From: Streptomyces morookaense
GTDB taxonomy: Bacteria > Actinomycetota > Actinomycetes > Streptomycetales > Streptomycetaceae
Length of the DNA: 64,000 nucleotides
Assembly: GCF_013030945.1 (NCBI RefSeq)
Contig: NZ_JABBXF010000039.1
Location: forward strand, 60,763-124,762
Direction: 5' to 3'
Within the stretch, counting starts at the first letter, position 1, and each line of letters opens with the position of its first letter. Made by a program: the position numbers and the translations under genes. Shown one piece after another: positions 54,002-61,680 of the stretch. The notes under the pieces were generated by a model. It searched no databases. It saw only the letters and a program-made list of their open reading frames with translations, and was not told the DNA's origin.

Positions 54002-54910
54002 TCAGTGCCCGGGCGTCTTCGAGCGCACCGACGCCGCGGCCTGTTCGCTGCCCCGCGCGAGGATGCGGCGGAAGACGTAGCCGCCTGCGTCGCGGCCCGC
54101 GGCGAGGGCCTTGGTGTCGTCGGCGGGGACGGCGGCGCCGTTCGTGTAGCCCGCGACGGTGAAGTACGCGTACCGCCCTTCCGTGTTCGCGGAGTTGCGG
54201 CACGTGGTCCCGCGGCAGAAGGCGGTGCCGTCGTCGCCGGGCAGCGGGGTGATGTTGCCCGTGTACTGGTCCTTGGCCTTGTCGGCGGCGGCCTTGGTGT
54301 CGAAGACGGCCACGCCGACCGTCACGGCGACGCCGTCGCGCACGTAGGTGGCCCGCAGCACCTGGCGGCAGCCGTTGTCCTGCAGGACCTGGCCCAGGCC
54401 GCCCTCGGCGGCGTCGGTGCAGTCGGCGGCGGTGTCGGTGGCGGTCCGCCGGTAGGCGGCGCCGGGGCTCATCACCGGCTGGGCCTGCGGGAAGAAGCTC
54501 TGTGTGGTGAGCGGCGCCTTGTCCTTGTCGGCGCTGGATATGAACTCCCGCGGGTCCGGCGGCGACGGCGGCGCGACCGGGGCGAAGGTCGGCTCGGGGG
54601 AGGCGGAGGCGCTGGGCAGCCTGCCGCTCGTCGTGTCGGCCTTGTCGTTCTTCCCCGTCATGACCACGGCGGTGGCCACGATGGCGGCCACGGCGCCCGC
54701 GCCGAGCACGCCGCCGCCGACGATCAGCAGCTTGCGGCGCCGGCTGCGTGCGGCCGTGGCGTCGGCGAGCTGCGCCCAGTCCGGGGTGCCGGCCGAGGGC
54801 GGCGGCTGGTGCGGGGGCATGGGGGACGGTGGCGGTGGCGGTCCCCACTGCGGAGTCGCCGGTCCGGAGCCGCCTTCGGGCCCGTACGGCCCCCCCTGCC
54901 CAAAACTCAT
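54002..54910 (-). CDS. Membrane-anchored protein with extracellular domain
   Basis: The 302-aa protein has a cytoplasmic Pro/Gly-rich N-terminus (MSFGQGGPYGPEGGSGPATPQWGPPPPPSP). One membrane segment follows at about 60-85 (RRKLLIVGGGVLGAGAVAAIVATAVVM), then a Ser/Pro-rich linker and an extracellular domain with four cysteines (ADCTDAAE, DNGCRQVL, FCRGTTCRNS). The layout is common to Streptomyces surface proteins of unknown role. It is divergent from the ABC-F gene with 55 bases between. No specific family is recognised. Confidence 0.82.
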   Translation of the reverse strand: MSFGQGGPYGPEGGSGPATPQWGPPPPPSPMPPHQPPPSAGTPDWAQLADATAARSRRRKLLIVGGGVLGAGAVAAIVATAVVMTGKNDKADTTSGRLPSASASPEPTFAPVAPPSPPDPREFISSADKDKAPLTTQSFFPQAQPVMSPGAAYRRTATDTAADCTDAAEGGLGQVLQDNGCRQVLRATYVRDGVAVTVGVAVFDTKAAADKAKDQYTGNITPLPGDDGTAFCRGTTCRNSANTEGRYAYFTVAGYTNGAAVPADDTKALAAGRDAGGYVFRRILARGSEQAAASVRSKTPGH

Positions 54911-54965
54911 GTCCGGCATCGTAAACCGCTTGGACACGGGCCGGTCGGCCGAGAGAATGCGGCAC

Positions 54966-56585
54966 ATGGGACATGTGGAGGCGGCGCATCTCGAGTACGG
55001 CCTACCGGACGGCAGGGCGTTGCTCGGCGACGTCTCCTTCCGGGTCGGGGAGGGCGCCTCGGTCGCCCTGGTCGGGGCCAACGGTGCGGGCAAGACGACC
55101 CTGCTGCGGCTGGTCTCCGGGGAGCTGCAGCCGCACGGCGGCACGGTCACGGTGAGCGGCGGGCTGGGCGTGATGCCGCAGTTCGTCGGGTCCGTGCGGG
55201 ACGAGCGCACCGTGCGGGACCTGCTGGTCTCCGTGGCGCCGGCGCGCATCCGCGCCGCGGCCGGGGCGGTGGACCGGGCCGAGCACGCGATCATGACGGT
55301 CGACGACGAGGCCGCGCAGATGGCGTACGCCCAGGCGCTCGCCGACTGGGCCGAGGCGCGCGGCTACGAGGCCGAGACCGTGTGGGACATGTGCACCATG
55401 GCCGCGCTGGGTGTCCCGTACGAGAAGGCGCAGTGGCGCCAGGTGCGCACGCTGTCCGGCGGCGAGCAGAAGCGGCTGGTGCTGGAGTCGCTGCTGCGCG
55501 GCCCGGAGGAGGTGCTGCTGCTGGACGAGCCGGACAACTATCTGGACGTCCCCGGCAAGCGCTGGCTGGAGGAGCGGCTGCGGGAGACGCGGAAGACGGT
55601 GCTCTTCGTGTCCCACGACCGTGAGCTGCTCGCCCGTGCCGCCGAGAAGATCATCAGCGTCGAGCCGGGCCCTGCCGGGAGCGACGTCTGGGTGCACGGC
55701 GGCGGCTTCGCCACGTACCACCAGGCGCGCAAGGAGCGCTTCGCCCGCTTCGAGGAGCTGCGGCGGCGCTGGGACGAGAAGCACGCCCAGCTGAAGAAGC
55801 TGGTGATCAGCCTGCGCGAGGCGGCCGCCATCAGCCATGAGATGGCCTCCCGCTATGCGGCGGCCCAGACCAGGCTGCGGAAGTTCGAGGAGGCGGGTCC
55901 GCCGCCGGAGCCGCCGCGCGAGCAGGACATCCGGATGCGGCTGCGCGGCGGCCGTACCGGGGTACGGGCCGTGACCTGCGAAAAGCTGGAGCTCACGGGC
56001 CTGATGCAGCCGTTCGACCTGGAGGTCTTCTACGGGGAGCGGGTGGCCGTCCTGGGCTCGAACGGCTCGGGGAAGTCGCACTTCCTCCGCCTCCTGGCGG
56101 GGGAGGACGTGGCGCACAGCGGGATGTGGAAGCTGGGCGCCCGCGTGGTCCCCGGCCACTTCGCCCAGACCCACGCCCACCCCGAGCTCCTCGGCCGCAC
56201 GCTCGTCGACATCCTGTGGACGGAACACGCCAAGGACCGCGGGGGCGCGATGTCGGCGCTGCGCCGCTACGAACTGGAGCGCCAGGGCGACCAGCACTTC
56301 GACCGCCTGTCGGGCGGCCAGCAGGCGCGCTTCCAGATCCTGCTGCTGGAGCTGGCGGGGACCACGGCGCTGTTGCTGGACGAGCCGACGGACAACCTGG
56401 ACCTGGAGAGCGCGGAGGCTCTGCAGGAGGGCCTGGAGGCCTATGAGGGCACGGTCCTGGCGGTGACGCACGACCGTTGGTTCGCGCGGGCCTTCGACCG
56501 GTTCCTGGTCTTCGGTGCGGACGGTCGCGTGCGGGAGGTGCCGGAGCCGGTGTGGGACGAGGGCCGGGTGGCCAGGAAGCGGTGA
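54966..56585 (+). CDS. ABC-F family ATP-binding protein
   Basis: The 539-aa protein has two ABC domains and no membrane segments. First domain: Walker A GANGAGKTT (38-46), RTLSGGEQKRLVLESLLRGP, LLLDEPDNYLD. Second domain: GSNGSGKS, RLSGGQQARFQILLLELAG and LLLDEPTDNLD. A charged linker with RFEELRRRWDEKHAQLKKLVISLRE lies between. ABC-F proteins act on the ribosome, some as antibiotic-resistance factors. Its final 84 codons are repeated twice downstream as truncated copies. Confidence 0.93.
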   Translation: MGHVEAAHLEYGLPDGRALLGDVSFRVGEGASVALVGANGAGKTTLLRLVSGELQPHGGTVTVSGGLGVMPQFVGSVRDERTVRDLLVSVAPARIRAAAGAVDRAEHAIMTVDDEAAQMAYAQALADWAEARGYEAETVWDMCTMAALGVPYEKAQWRQVRTLSGGEQKRLVLESLLRGPEEVLLLDEPDNYLDVPGKRWLEERLRETRKTVLFVSHDRELLARAAEKIISVEPGPAGSDVWVHGGGFATYHQARKERFARFEELRRRWDEKHAQLKKLVISLREAAAISHEMASRYAAAQTRLRKFEEAGPPPEPPREQDIRMRLRGGRTGVRAVTCEKLELTGLMQPFDLEVFYGERVAVLGSNGSGKSHFLRLLAGEDVAHSGMWKLGARVVPGHFAQTHAHPELLGRTLVDILWTEHAKDRGGAMSALRRYELERQGDQHFDRLSGGQQARFQILLLELAGTTALLLDEPTDNLDLESAEALQEGLEAYEGTVLAVTHDRWFARAFDRFLVFGADGRVREVPEPVWDEGRVARKR

Positions 56586-56663
56586 GGACGTCCGGCCGGG
56601 CCTTGCGGGGGCGGTCGTGTGGTCGGCCGGGGGTCCGGGGGTCGTCCCCCGGGATGTGCAGTC

Positions 56664-56914
56664 AGATCCTGCTGCTGGAGCTGGCGGGGACCACGGCGCT
56701 GTTGCTGGACGAGCCGACGGACAACCTGGACCTGGAGAGCGCGGAGGCTCTGCAGGAGGGCCTGGAGGCCTATGAGGGCACGGTCCTGGCGGTGACGCAC
56801 GACCGTTGGTTCGCGCGGGCCTTCGACCGGTTCCTGGTCTTCGGTGCGGACGGTCGCGTGCGGGAGGTGCCGGAGCCGGTGTGGGACGAGGGCCGGGTGG
56901 CCAGGAAGCGGTGA
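56664..56914 (+). pseudogene. Truncated duplicate of the ABC-F C-terminus, copy 2
   Basis: The frame encodes ILLLELAGTTALLLDEPTDNLDLES through to DEGRVARKR, the same as the end of the full gene. It has no N-terminal domain, no Walker A and no ribosome site. The open frame extends upstream only through spacer. It could yield a product only by an aberrant start, so I treat it as debris of the tandem duplication. Confidence 0.8.
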
Positions 56915-56992
56915 GGACGTCCGGCCGGGCCTTGCGGGGGCGGTCGTGTGGTCGGCCGGGGGTCCGGGGGTCGTCCCCCGGGATGTGCAGTC

Positions 56993-57243
56993 AGATCCTG
57001 CTGCTGGAGCTGGCGGGGACCACGGCGCTGTTGCTGGACGAGCCGACGGACAACCTGGACCTGGAGAGCGCGGAGGCTCTGCAGGAGGGCCTGGAGGCCT
57101 ATGAGGGCACGGTCCTGGCGGTGACGCACGACCGTTGGTTCGCGCGGGCCTTCGACCGGTTCCTGGTCTTCGGTGAGAATGGGGTCGTGCGTGAGGTCTC
57201 CGAGCCGGTGTGGGAAGAGGGCCGGGTCGTACGCAAGCGATAA
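56993..57243 (+). pseudogene. Truncated duplicate of the ABC-F C-terminus, copy 3 with alternative end
   Basis: It is like copy 2, but after FDRFLVFG the sequence changes to ENGVVREVSEPVWEEGRVVRKR with a TAA stop. The different 3' end may be the original terminus of the gene or a paralogue's end captured during unequal recombination. No start signal is visible. Confidence 0.75.
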
Positions 57244-57468
57244 GGTGCGCCGCCGCGTTTTGACCCTGCCGGGCGGCGGCAGGTACCCTGTGGGTTCGTT
57301 ATGCGTATTGGCTTGGTCGTTCTCACGCGAGGGGCCCTTACGCTTGTCCGTCGGGCTGGTTGCCGGCGGCCTGCACGCGGGTTGCGTCCCCGTGGTGCGG
57401 CCACTGCCGTGTGACTTGTCCTGTGCGGACCGTGTCAGGACCCACTCAACTGAGAAAAGGCTACGACC

Positions 57469-57915
57469 GTGCGTACGTTCAGCCCCAAGCCCGGCGATGT
57501 GACGCGCCAGTGGCACATCATTGACGCGCAGGACGTCGTCCTGGGCCGTCTCGCCTCCACGGCTGCCTCCCTGCTGCGTGGCAAGCACAAGCCCGTGTAT
57601 GCCCCGCACATGGACATGGGTGACTTCGTCGTCATCATCAACGCCGACAAGGTTCACCTGTCCGGCAACAAGAAGACCCAGAAGATGGCCTACCGCCACT
57701 CTGGCTTCCCGGGTGGTCTGCGCTCCGTCCGTTACGACGAGCTGCTCGACAAGAACCCGGAGAAGGCCGTCGAGAAGGCCGTCAAGGGCATGCTGCCGAA
57801 GAACTCCCTCGGCCGTCAGATGCTCTCGAAGCTGAAGGTCTACTCGGGCGACCAGCACCCGCACGCCGCCCAGCAGCCCGTCCCGTTCGAGATCACCCAG
57901 GTCAAGCAGGGCTGA
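57469..57915 (+). CDS. rplM: Ribosomal protein L13
   Basis: The 148-aa protein starts at GTG after GAAAAGG (RTFSPKPGDVTRQWHIIDAQDVVLGRLAS). It has the L13 motif KKTQKMAYRHSGFPGGLR and a late MLSKLKVYSGDQHPHAAQQP. It binds early in 50S assembly. The leader between the ABC-F debris and this start is 225 bases long, with no gene, and contains GC-rich inverted stretches. rpsI follows after 40 bases. Confidence 0.98.
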   Translation: MRTFSPKPGDVTRQWHIIDAQDVVLGRLASTAASLLRGKHKPVYAPHMDMGDFVVIINADKVHLSGNKKTQKMAYRHSGFPGGLRSVRYDELLDKNPEKAVEKAVKGMLPKNSLGRQMLSKLKVYSGDQHPHAAQQPVPFEITQVKQG

Positions 57916-57955
57916 GTCCCGGCCACCGCCGAACCAGAAAGTCTGAGGAGAATCA

Positions 57956-58459
57956 GTGGCTGAGACCACCGCCGAGATGCCGGTCGAGGGCGTCGAGGAG
58001 TACACCACGGAGACCGAGGTCGTCGAGTCGGAGTACACCTCCGAGTCCCTCGCCTCCCGCTTCGGCGAGCCCCAGCCGGCCGCCGGCCTGGGCCGTCGCA
58101 AGAACGCCATCGCCCGTGTCCGGATCGTTCCGGGCACCGGCAAGTGGAAGATCAACGGCCGCACCCTTGAGGACTACTTCCCCAACAAGGTGCACCAGCA
58201 GGAAGTCAACGAGCCCTTCAAGGTGCTCGAGCTCGACGACCGCTACGACGTCATCGCCCGCATCGCGGGTGGCGGCGTGTCCGGCCAGGCCGGCGCCCTG
58301 CGCCTCGGTGTGGCCCGCGCCCTCAACGAGGCCGACATCGACAACAACCGCGGCCCGCTGAAGAAGGCCGGCTTCCTCTCGCGTGACGACCGTGCGGTCG
58401 AGCGCAAGAAGGCCGGTCTGAAGAAGGCCCGCAAGGCTCCGCAGTACAGCAAGCGCTAA
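57956..58459 (+). CDS. rpsI: Ribosomal protein S9
   Basis: The 167-aa product starts at GTG after GAGGAGAA. It has an acidic N-terminal extension of about 45 residues (AETTAEMPVEGVEEYTTETEVVESEYTSES) before the conserved core (GRRKNAIARVRIVPGTGKWKINGRTLEDYFP). It ends in the tRNA-contacting tail KKARKAPQYSKR. The long acidic extension is an actinobacterial trait. It forms an operon with rplM, closed by a strong terminator. Confidence 0.98.
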   Translation: MAETTAEMPVEGVEEYTTETEVVESEYTSESLASRFGEPQPAAGLGRRKNAIARVRIVPGTGKWKINGRTLEDYFPNKVHQQEVNEPFKVLELDDRYDVIARIAGGGVSGQAGALRLGVARALNEADIDNNRGPLKKAGFLSRDDRAVERKKAGLKKARKAPQYSKR

Positions 58460-58480
58460 ACCGCGGCTTCGCTGCACTGC

Positions 58481-58523
58481 CCGAACGCCCCGGCGGCACG
58501 AAATGTGCCGCCGGGGCGTTCGG
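58481..58523 (+). terminator. Terminator after rpsI
   Basis: A perfect 19-bp stem (CCGAACGCCCCGGCGGCAC at 58481-58499 and its complement at 58505-58523) encloses GAAAT. It lies 22 bases past the rpsI stop and ends the rplM-rpsI operon. Confidence 0.9.
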
Positions 58524-58638
58524 CCATTGGCGGCCCGGGGCGTATACCTGGAGGAAACGCCCTGGCCCCGGGCTCGACACCTTCACGTTCGGGGGTCCGC
58601 GCACGGACCCCGCACTCCAGTGTTTTCGGAGGACACCA

Positions 58639-59997
58639 GTGGGACGACTCTTCGGTACGGACGGTGTGCGCGGTGTCGCCAACGCCGATCTGACGGCGGA
58701 GCTCGCGCTCGGCCTGTCGGTCGCGGCGGCGCATGTGCTCGCCGAGGCGGGTACCTTCGAGGGCCATCGCCCGGTGGCGGTGGTCGGCCGTGATCCGCGT
58801 GCGTCCGGGGAGTTCCTGGAGGCCGCCGTGGTGGCGGGACTGGCCAGTGCGGGCGTGGACGTCCTGCGGGTGGGCGTGCTGCCCACGCCCGCGGTCGCCT
58901 ACCTCACCGGGGCCCTCGGCGCCGACCTCGGCGTGATGCTCTCCGCCAGCCACAACGCGATGCCCGACAACGGCATCAAGTTCTTCGCCCGCGGCGGCCA
59001 CAAGCTCGCCGACGAGCTCGAGGACCGCATCGAGCAGACCTACCGGGCCCACGCCTCCGGCGAGCCCTGGGACCGGCCCACCGGCGCCGGTGTCGGCCGG
59101 GTCCGCGACTACGACCAGGGCTTCGACAACTACGTCGCCCACCTGATCGGCGTCCTCCCGAACCGCCTCGACGGGCTCAAGGTCGTCATCGACGGCGCCC
59201 ACGGTGCCGCGGCCCGGGTCTCGCCCGAGGCGTTCGCACGGGCCGGCGCCGAGGTCGTCACCATCGGCACCGAGCCGGACGGCCTCAACATCAACCACGA
59301 GTGCGGCTCCACGCACCTGGCCAAGCTGCGCGCCGCCGTCGTCGAGCACGGCGCCGACCTGGGTGTGGCGCACGACGGCGACGCCGACCGCTGCCTGGCC
59401 GTGGACGCCAAGGGCGACGAGGTCGACGGCGACCAGATCCTGGCCGTCCTGGGCCTCGCCATGCGCGACGCCGGGTCGCTGCGCAAGAACACGATCGTCG
59501 CGACGGTCATGTCGAACCTGGGCTTCAAGCTGGCCATGGAGCGCGAGGGCATCGACCTCGTCCAGACCGCGGTCGGCGACCGCTACGTCCTGGAGGAGAT
59601 GAAGGCGAACGGCTTCGCCCTCGGCGGCGAGCAGTCCGGCCACGTCATCGTCCTGGACCACGCGACGACCGGCGACGGCACGCTGACCGGCCTGATGCTG
59701 GCGGCCCGCGTCGCCGCCACGGGCCGTTCGCTCGCGGAGCTGGCGGGCGTGATGGAGCGGCTGCCGCAGGTGCTCGTCAACGTGCGCGACGTCGACAAGT
59801 CGCGGGTCGCCACCTCGGAGGAGCTGGCGGAGGCCGTGAAGACGGCGGAGCTGGAGCTCGGCGCGACCGGGCGGGTGCTGCTGCGGTCGTCCGGCACGGA
59901 GCCGCTGGTGCGCGTCATGGTCGAGGCCGCCGACATCGAGCAGGCGCGCGCCATCGCGCAGCGGTTGGCCGATGTGGTGAAGTCCGCGCTGGGCTAG
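58639..59997 (+). CDS. glmM: Phosphoglucosamine mutase
   Basis: The 452-aa enzyme starts at GTG after GGAGGA. It turns glucosamine-6-phosphate into glucosamine-1-phosphate for UDP-GlcNAc and the cell wall. The phosphoserine loop is LSASHNAMPDNGIKFF (S104). The metal-binding loop is DGDADRC, the sugar-binding loop GGEQSGH, and the phosphate-binding loop RSSGTEPLVRVM. glmS, which supplies its substrate, lies 1.7 kb downstream. Confidence 0.98.
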   Translation: MGRLFGTDGVRGVANADLTAELALGLSVAAAHVLAEAGTFEGHRPVAVVGRDPRASGEFLEAAVVAGLASAGVDVLRVGVLPTPAVAYLTGALGADLGVMLSASHNAMPDNGIKFFARGGHKLADELEDRIEQTYRAHASGEPWDRPTGAGVGRVRDYDQGFDNYVAHLIGVLPNRLDGLKVVIDGAHGAAARVSPEAFARAGAEVVTIGTEPDGLNINHECGSTHLAKLRAAVVEHGADLGVAHDGDADRCLAVDAKGDEVDGDQILAVLGLAMRDAGSLRKNTIVATVMSNLGFKLAMEREGIDLVQTAVGDRYVLEEMKANGFALGGEQSGHVIVLDHATTGDGTLTGLMLAARVAATGRSLAELAGVMERLPQVLVNVRDVDKSRVATSEELAEAVKTAELELGATGRVLLRSSGTEPLVRVMVEAADIEQARAIAQRLADVVKSALG

Positions 59998-60010
59998 CCA
60001 GAGCTTGTCC

Positions 60011-60050
60011 GGCGCCCCGAAGGGGCGCGGGGAACTGCGCGATCAGCCAC
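60011..60050. repeat. Intergenic repeat, CGCGCAGTTCCCCGCGCCC type, inverted copy
   Basis: On the minus strand it reads GGCTGATCGCGCAGTTCC followed by CCGCGCCCCTTCGGGGCGCC, the same element as at 50214-50253. It lies just after glmM and may act as its terminator through the GCGCCCC-TTCG-GGGGCGC hairpin. Confidence 0.6.
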
Positions 60051-60125
60051 GACGTGTCCGCAGCCGAGGTCCCCGGGGCTGCGCCCCGGACCCCTGGGGC
60101 GGTGCTTCGGCTGCGGGCCGGTGGG

Positions 60126-60190
60126 GGCTGGTCGCGCAGTTCCTCCCCCAGCTACCGCTGGGGGTACCCCCAGCGCCCCTTCGGGGCGCT
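60126..60190. repeat. Intergenic repeat interrupted by the filler palindrome
   Basis: The left part, GGCTGGTCGCGCAGTTCC (60126-60143), and the right part, GCGCCCCTTCGGGGCGC (60173-60189), are the two halves of the element at 50214. Between them sits the hairpin CCCCCAGC-TACC-GCTGGGGG with GTACCCCCA. The nested arrangement implies that the smaller palindrome inserted into an older copy of the larger repeat. Confidence 0.6.
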
Positions 60191-61187
60191 ACAGCTTGCG
60201 CAGCGAAAGCCGCTGCACCTTGTGGTCCGGCCCCTTGCGCAGGATCAGGTTCGAACGGCCCCGCGTCGGGGCGACGTTCTCCAGGAGGTTGGGCTTGTTG
60301 ATGGTCCGCCAGTTCCGGCGCGCGTAGTCCAGCGCCTCCTCCTCCGACACCTCCGTGTAGCGCCGGAAGTACGAGTCCGGGTCCTGGAACGCCGTGGCCC
60401 GCAGCTTCCTGAAGCGGTGGTAGTACCACTGCTCGATGTCCTCGGCCCGCGCGTCCACGTACACGCTGAAGTCGAAGAAGTCGGCGAGCCCGACCCTGGT
60501 CCGGCCGTCCTTGCCGGGCTGGGCCGGCTGGAGGACGTTGAGGCCCTCGACGATCAGGATGTCGGGGCGCTGCACGGTCAGCCGCTCGCCCGGCACGATG
60601 TCGTAGGTCAGGTGCGAGTAGACCGGCGCCGAGACCTCCTCCTTGCCGGCCTTCACGTCCGCGACGAACCGTGTCAGCGCCCGCCGGTCGTAGGACTCCG
60701 GGAAGCCCTTCCTGGACATCAGGCCGCGCGCCTGCAGCTCGGCGTTGGGCAGCAGGAAGCCGTCCGTGGTGACCCGTTCCACCCGCGGGTGCTCGGGCCA
60801 GCGGGCGAGGAGGGCGCGCAGCAGCCGGGCCGTGGTCGACTTGCCGACCGCCACGCTGCCGGCGACCCCGATGACGAAGGGCGTGCCGCGCTGGGCCCCC
60901 TTCTCGCCGAGGAAGGTGTTGAGCGCGCCGCGCAGCTGTCCGGTGGCGCCCACGTAGAGGTTGAGCAGCCGGGAGAGCGGCAGGTAGATGTCGCGGACCT
61001 CGTCGAGGTCGATGACGTCGCCGAGTCCCTGCAGCGCCTCGACCTCGGCGGCGGTGAGCGGCAGCGGCGTGTTCTCGCGCAGCGCGCTCCACTCGGCCCG
61101 GGTGAGGTCGACGAAGGGCGAGGAGTCCGCACGCCGTCGCTGGGGTGAGGGCTGCGGCTGCTCTGTGGTGGTCGGCACGGCCCCCAT
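60189..61187 (-). CDS. coaA: Pantothenate kinase, type I
   Basis: The 332-aa enzyme (from the ATG at 61187; upstream in-frame GTG codons exist) phosphorylates pantothenate, the first step to coenzyme A. It has the P-loop GVAGSVAVGKST (107-118), the ERVTTDGFLLPNAELQARGLMSRKGFPESYD block and VEGLNVLQPA, with the family ending ILRKGPDHKVQRLSLRKL. It is convergent with glmM, and repeats lie between the two stops. Confidence 0.95.
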   Translation of the reverse strand: MGAVPTTTEQPQPSPQRRRADSSPFVDLTRAEWSALRENTPLPLTAAEVEALQGLGDVIDLDEVRDIYLPLSRLLNLYVGATGQLRGALNTFLGEKGAQRGTPFVIGVAGSVAVGKSTTARLLRALLARWPEHPRVERVTTDGFLLPNAELQARGLMSRKGFPESYDRRALTRFVADVKAGKEEVSAPVYSHLTYDIVPGERLTVQRPDILIVEGLNVLQPAQPGKDGRTRVGLADFFDFSVYVDARAEDIEQWYYHRFRKLRATAFQDPDSYFRRYTEVSEEEALDYARRNWRTINKPNLLENVAPTRGRSNLILRKGPDHKVQRLSLRKL

Positions 61188-61386
61188 TCTGCGGGGGCCA
61201 CGGGCGGTGATCACCTCGGGGGTGTGTGGCGCCGGCGACACCGGGGCCGTGTGTGGTGCCGGTGGGTGAAGTTCGGCCGGGAGCCTGTACTTACTCGCGG
61301 GTCAGGAATACGTTCCCGTCCTGCTGTGCCGTCTGTGCAGCCTGTTCCGTCGTCCGGTCCGGTTCCGCACCCCGCGCGAGGCTCCC

Positions 61387-61656
61387 GTGTTCGTTCTCCG
61401 TCTCGTACACCGCCATCTGCGCTACTCGGTCCGGCGTGCGTTCCGCCGCTCCGGGCGTGGCACCGTGGCCGCCCGTGAGGTATTCGCCGACCGGGTGCGC
61501 GGCGAGCTCTCCGCCGAGCTGCCGGAGGAGGACCTGGGGCAGGAGCTCGGCGACTGTCTGGACCGGTATGTGCTGGGCAGCAAGCCGCGCTGCGAGGAGG
61601 TCGAGTACCTGGAGCTGGTCCAGGAGGCCATCTACAGGATCGAGCGCGGACGTTGA
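61387..61656 (+). CDS. Small conserved-looking hypothetical protein upstream of glmS
   Basis: The GTG at 61387 has GAGG five bases upstream and gives 89 residues (MFVLRLVHRHLRYSVRRAFRR). A very basic N-terminal half precedes an acidic helix (FADRVRGELSAELPEEDLGQELGDCLDRYVLG, YLELVQEAIYRIERGR). It ends 24 bases before glmS on the same strand. The charge segregation and the ribosome site argue that it is real. No function is evident. Confidence 0.55.
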   Translation: MFVLRLVHRHLRYSVRRAFRRSGRGTVAAREVFADRVRGELSAELPEEDLGQELGDCLDRYVLGSKPRCEEVEYLELVQEAIYRIERGR

Positions 61657-61680
61657 GGCGGGAGCCGTACGCTGCACTCC

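Larger units (their letters stand above)
56335..57243 (+). repeat. 329-bp tandem repeat of the ABC-F 3' end, three copies
   Basis: Unit 1 begins at 56335 inside the ABC-F gene, unit 2 at 56664 and unit 3 at 56993, exactly 329 bases apart. Each unit holds the last 84 codons of the gene plus about 78 bases of downstream spacer. Units 1 and 2 appear identical. Unit 3 is identical up to about 57175 and then has a different 3' end (GAGAATGGGGTCGTGCG and onward, ending TAA) that still encodes a similar C-terminus. Confidence 0.9.

Noticed and set aside
56477..57243. Independent small ABC proteins
   Set aside because: They are exact tandem copies of the ABC-F 3' end that lack Walker A, the N-terminal domain and any start signal.
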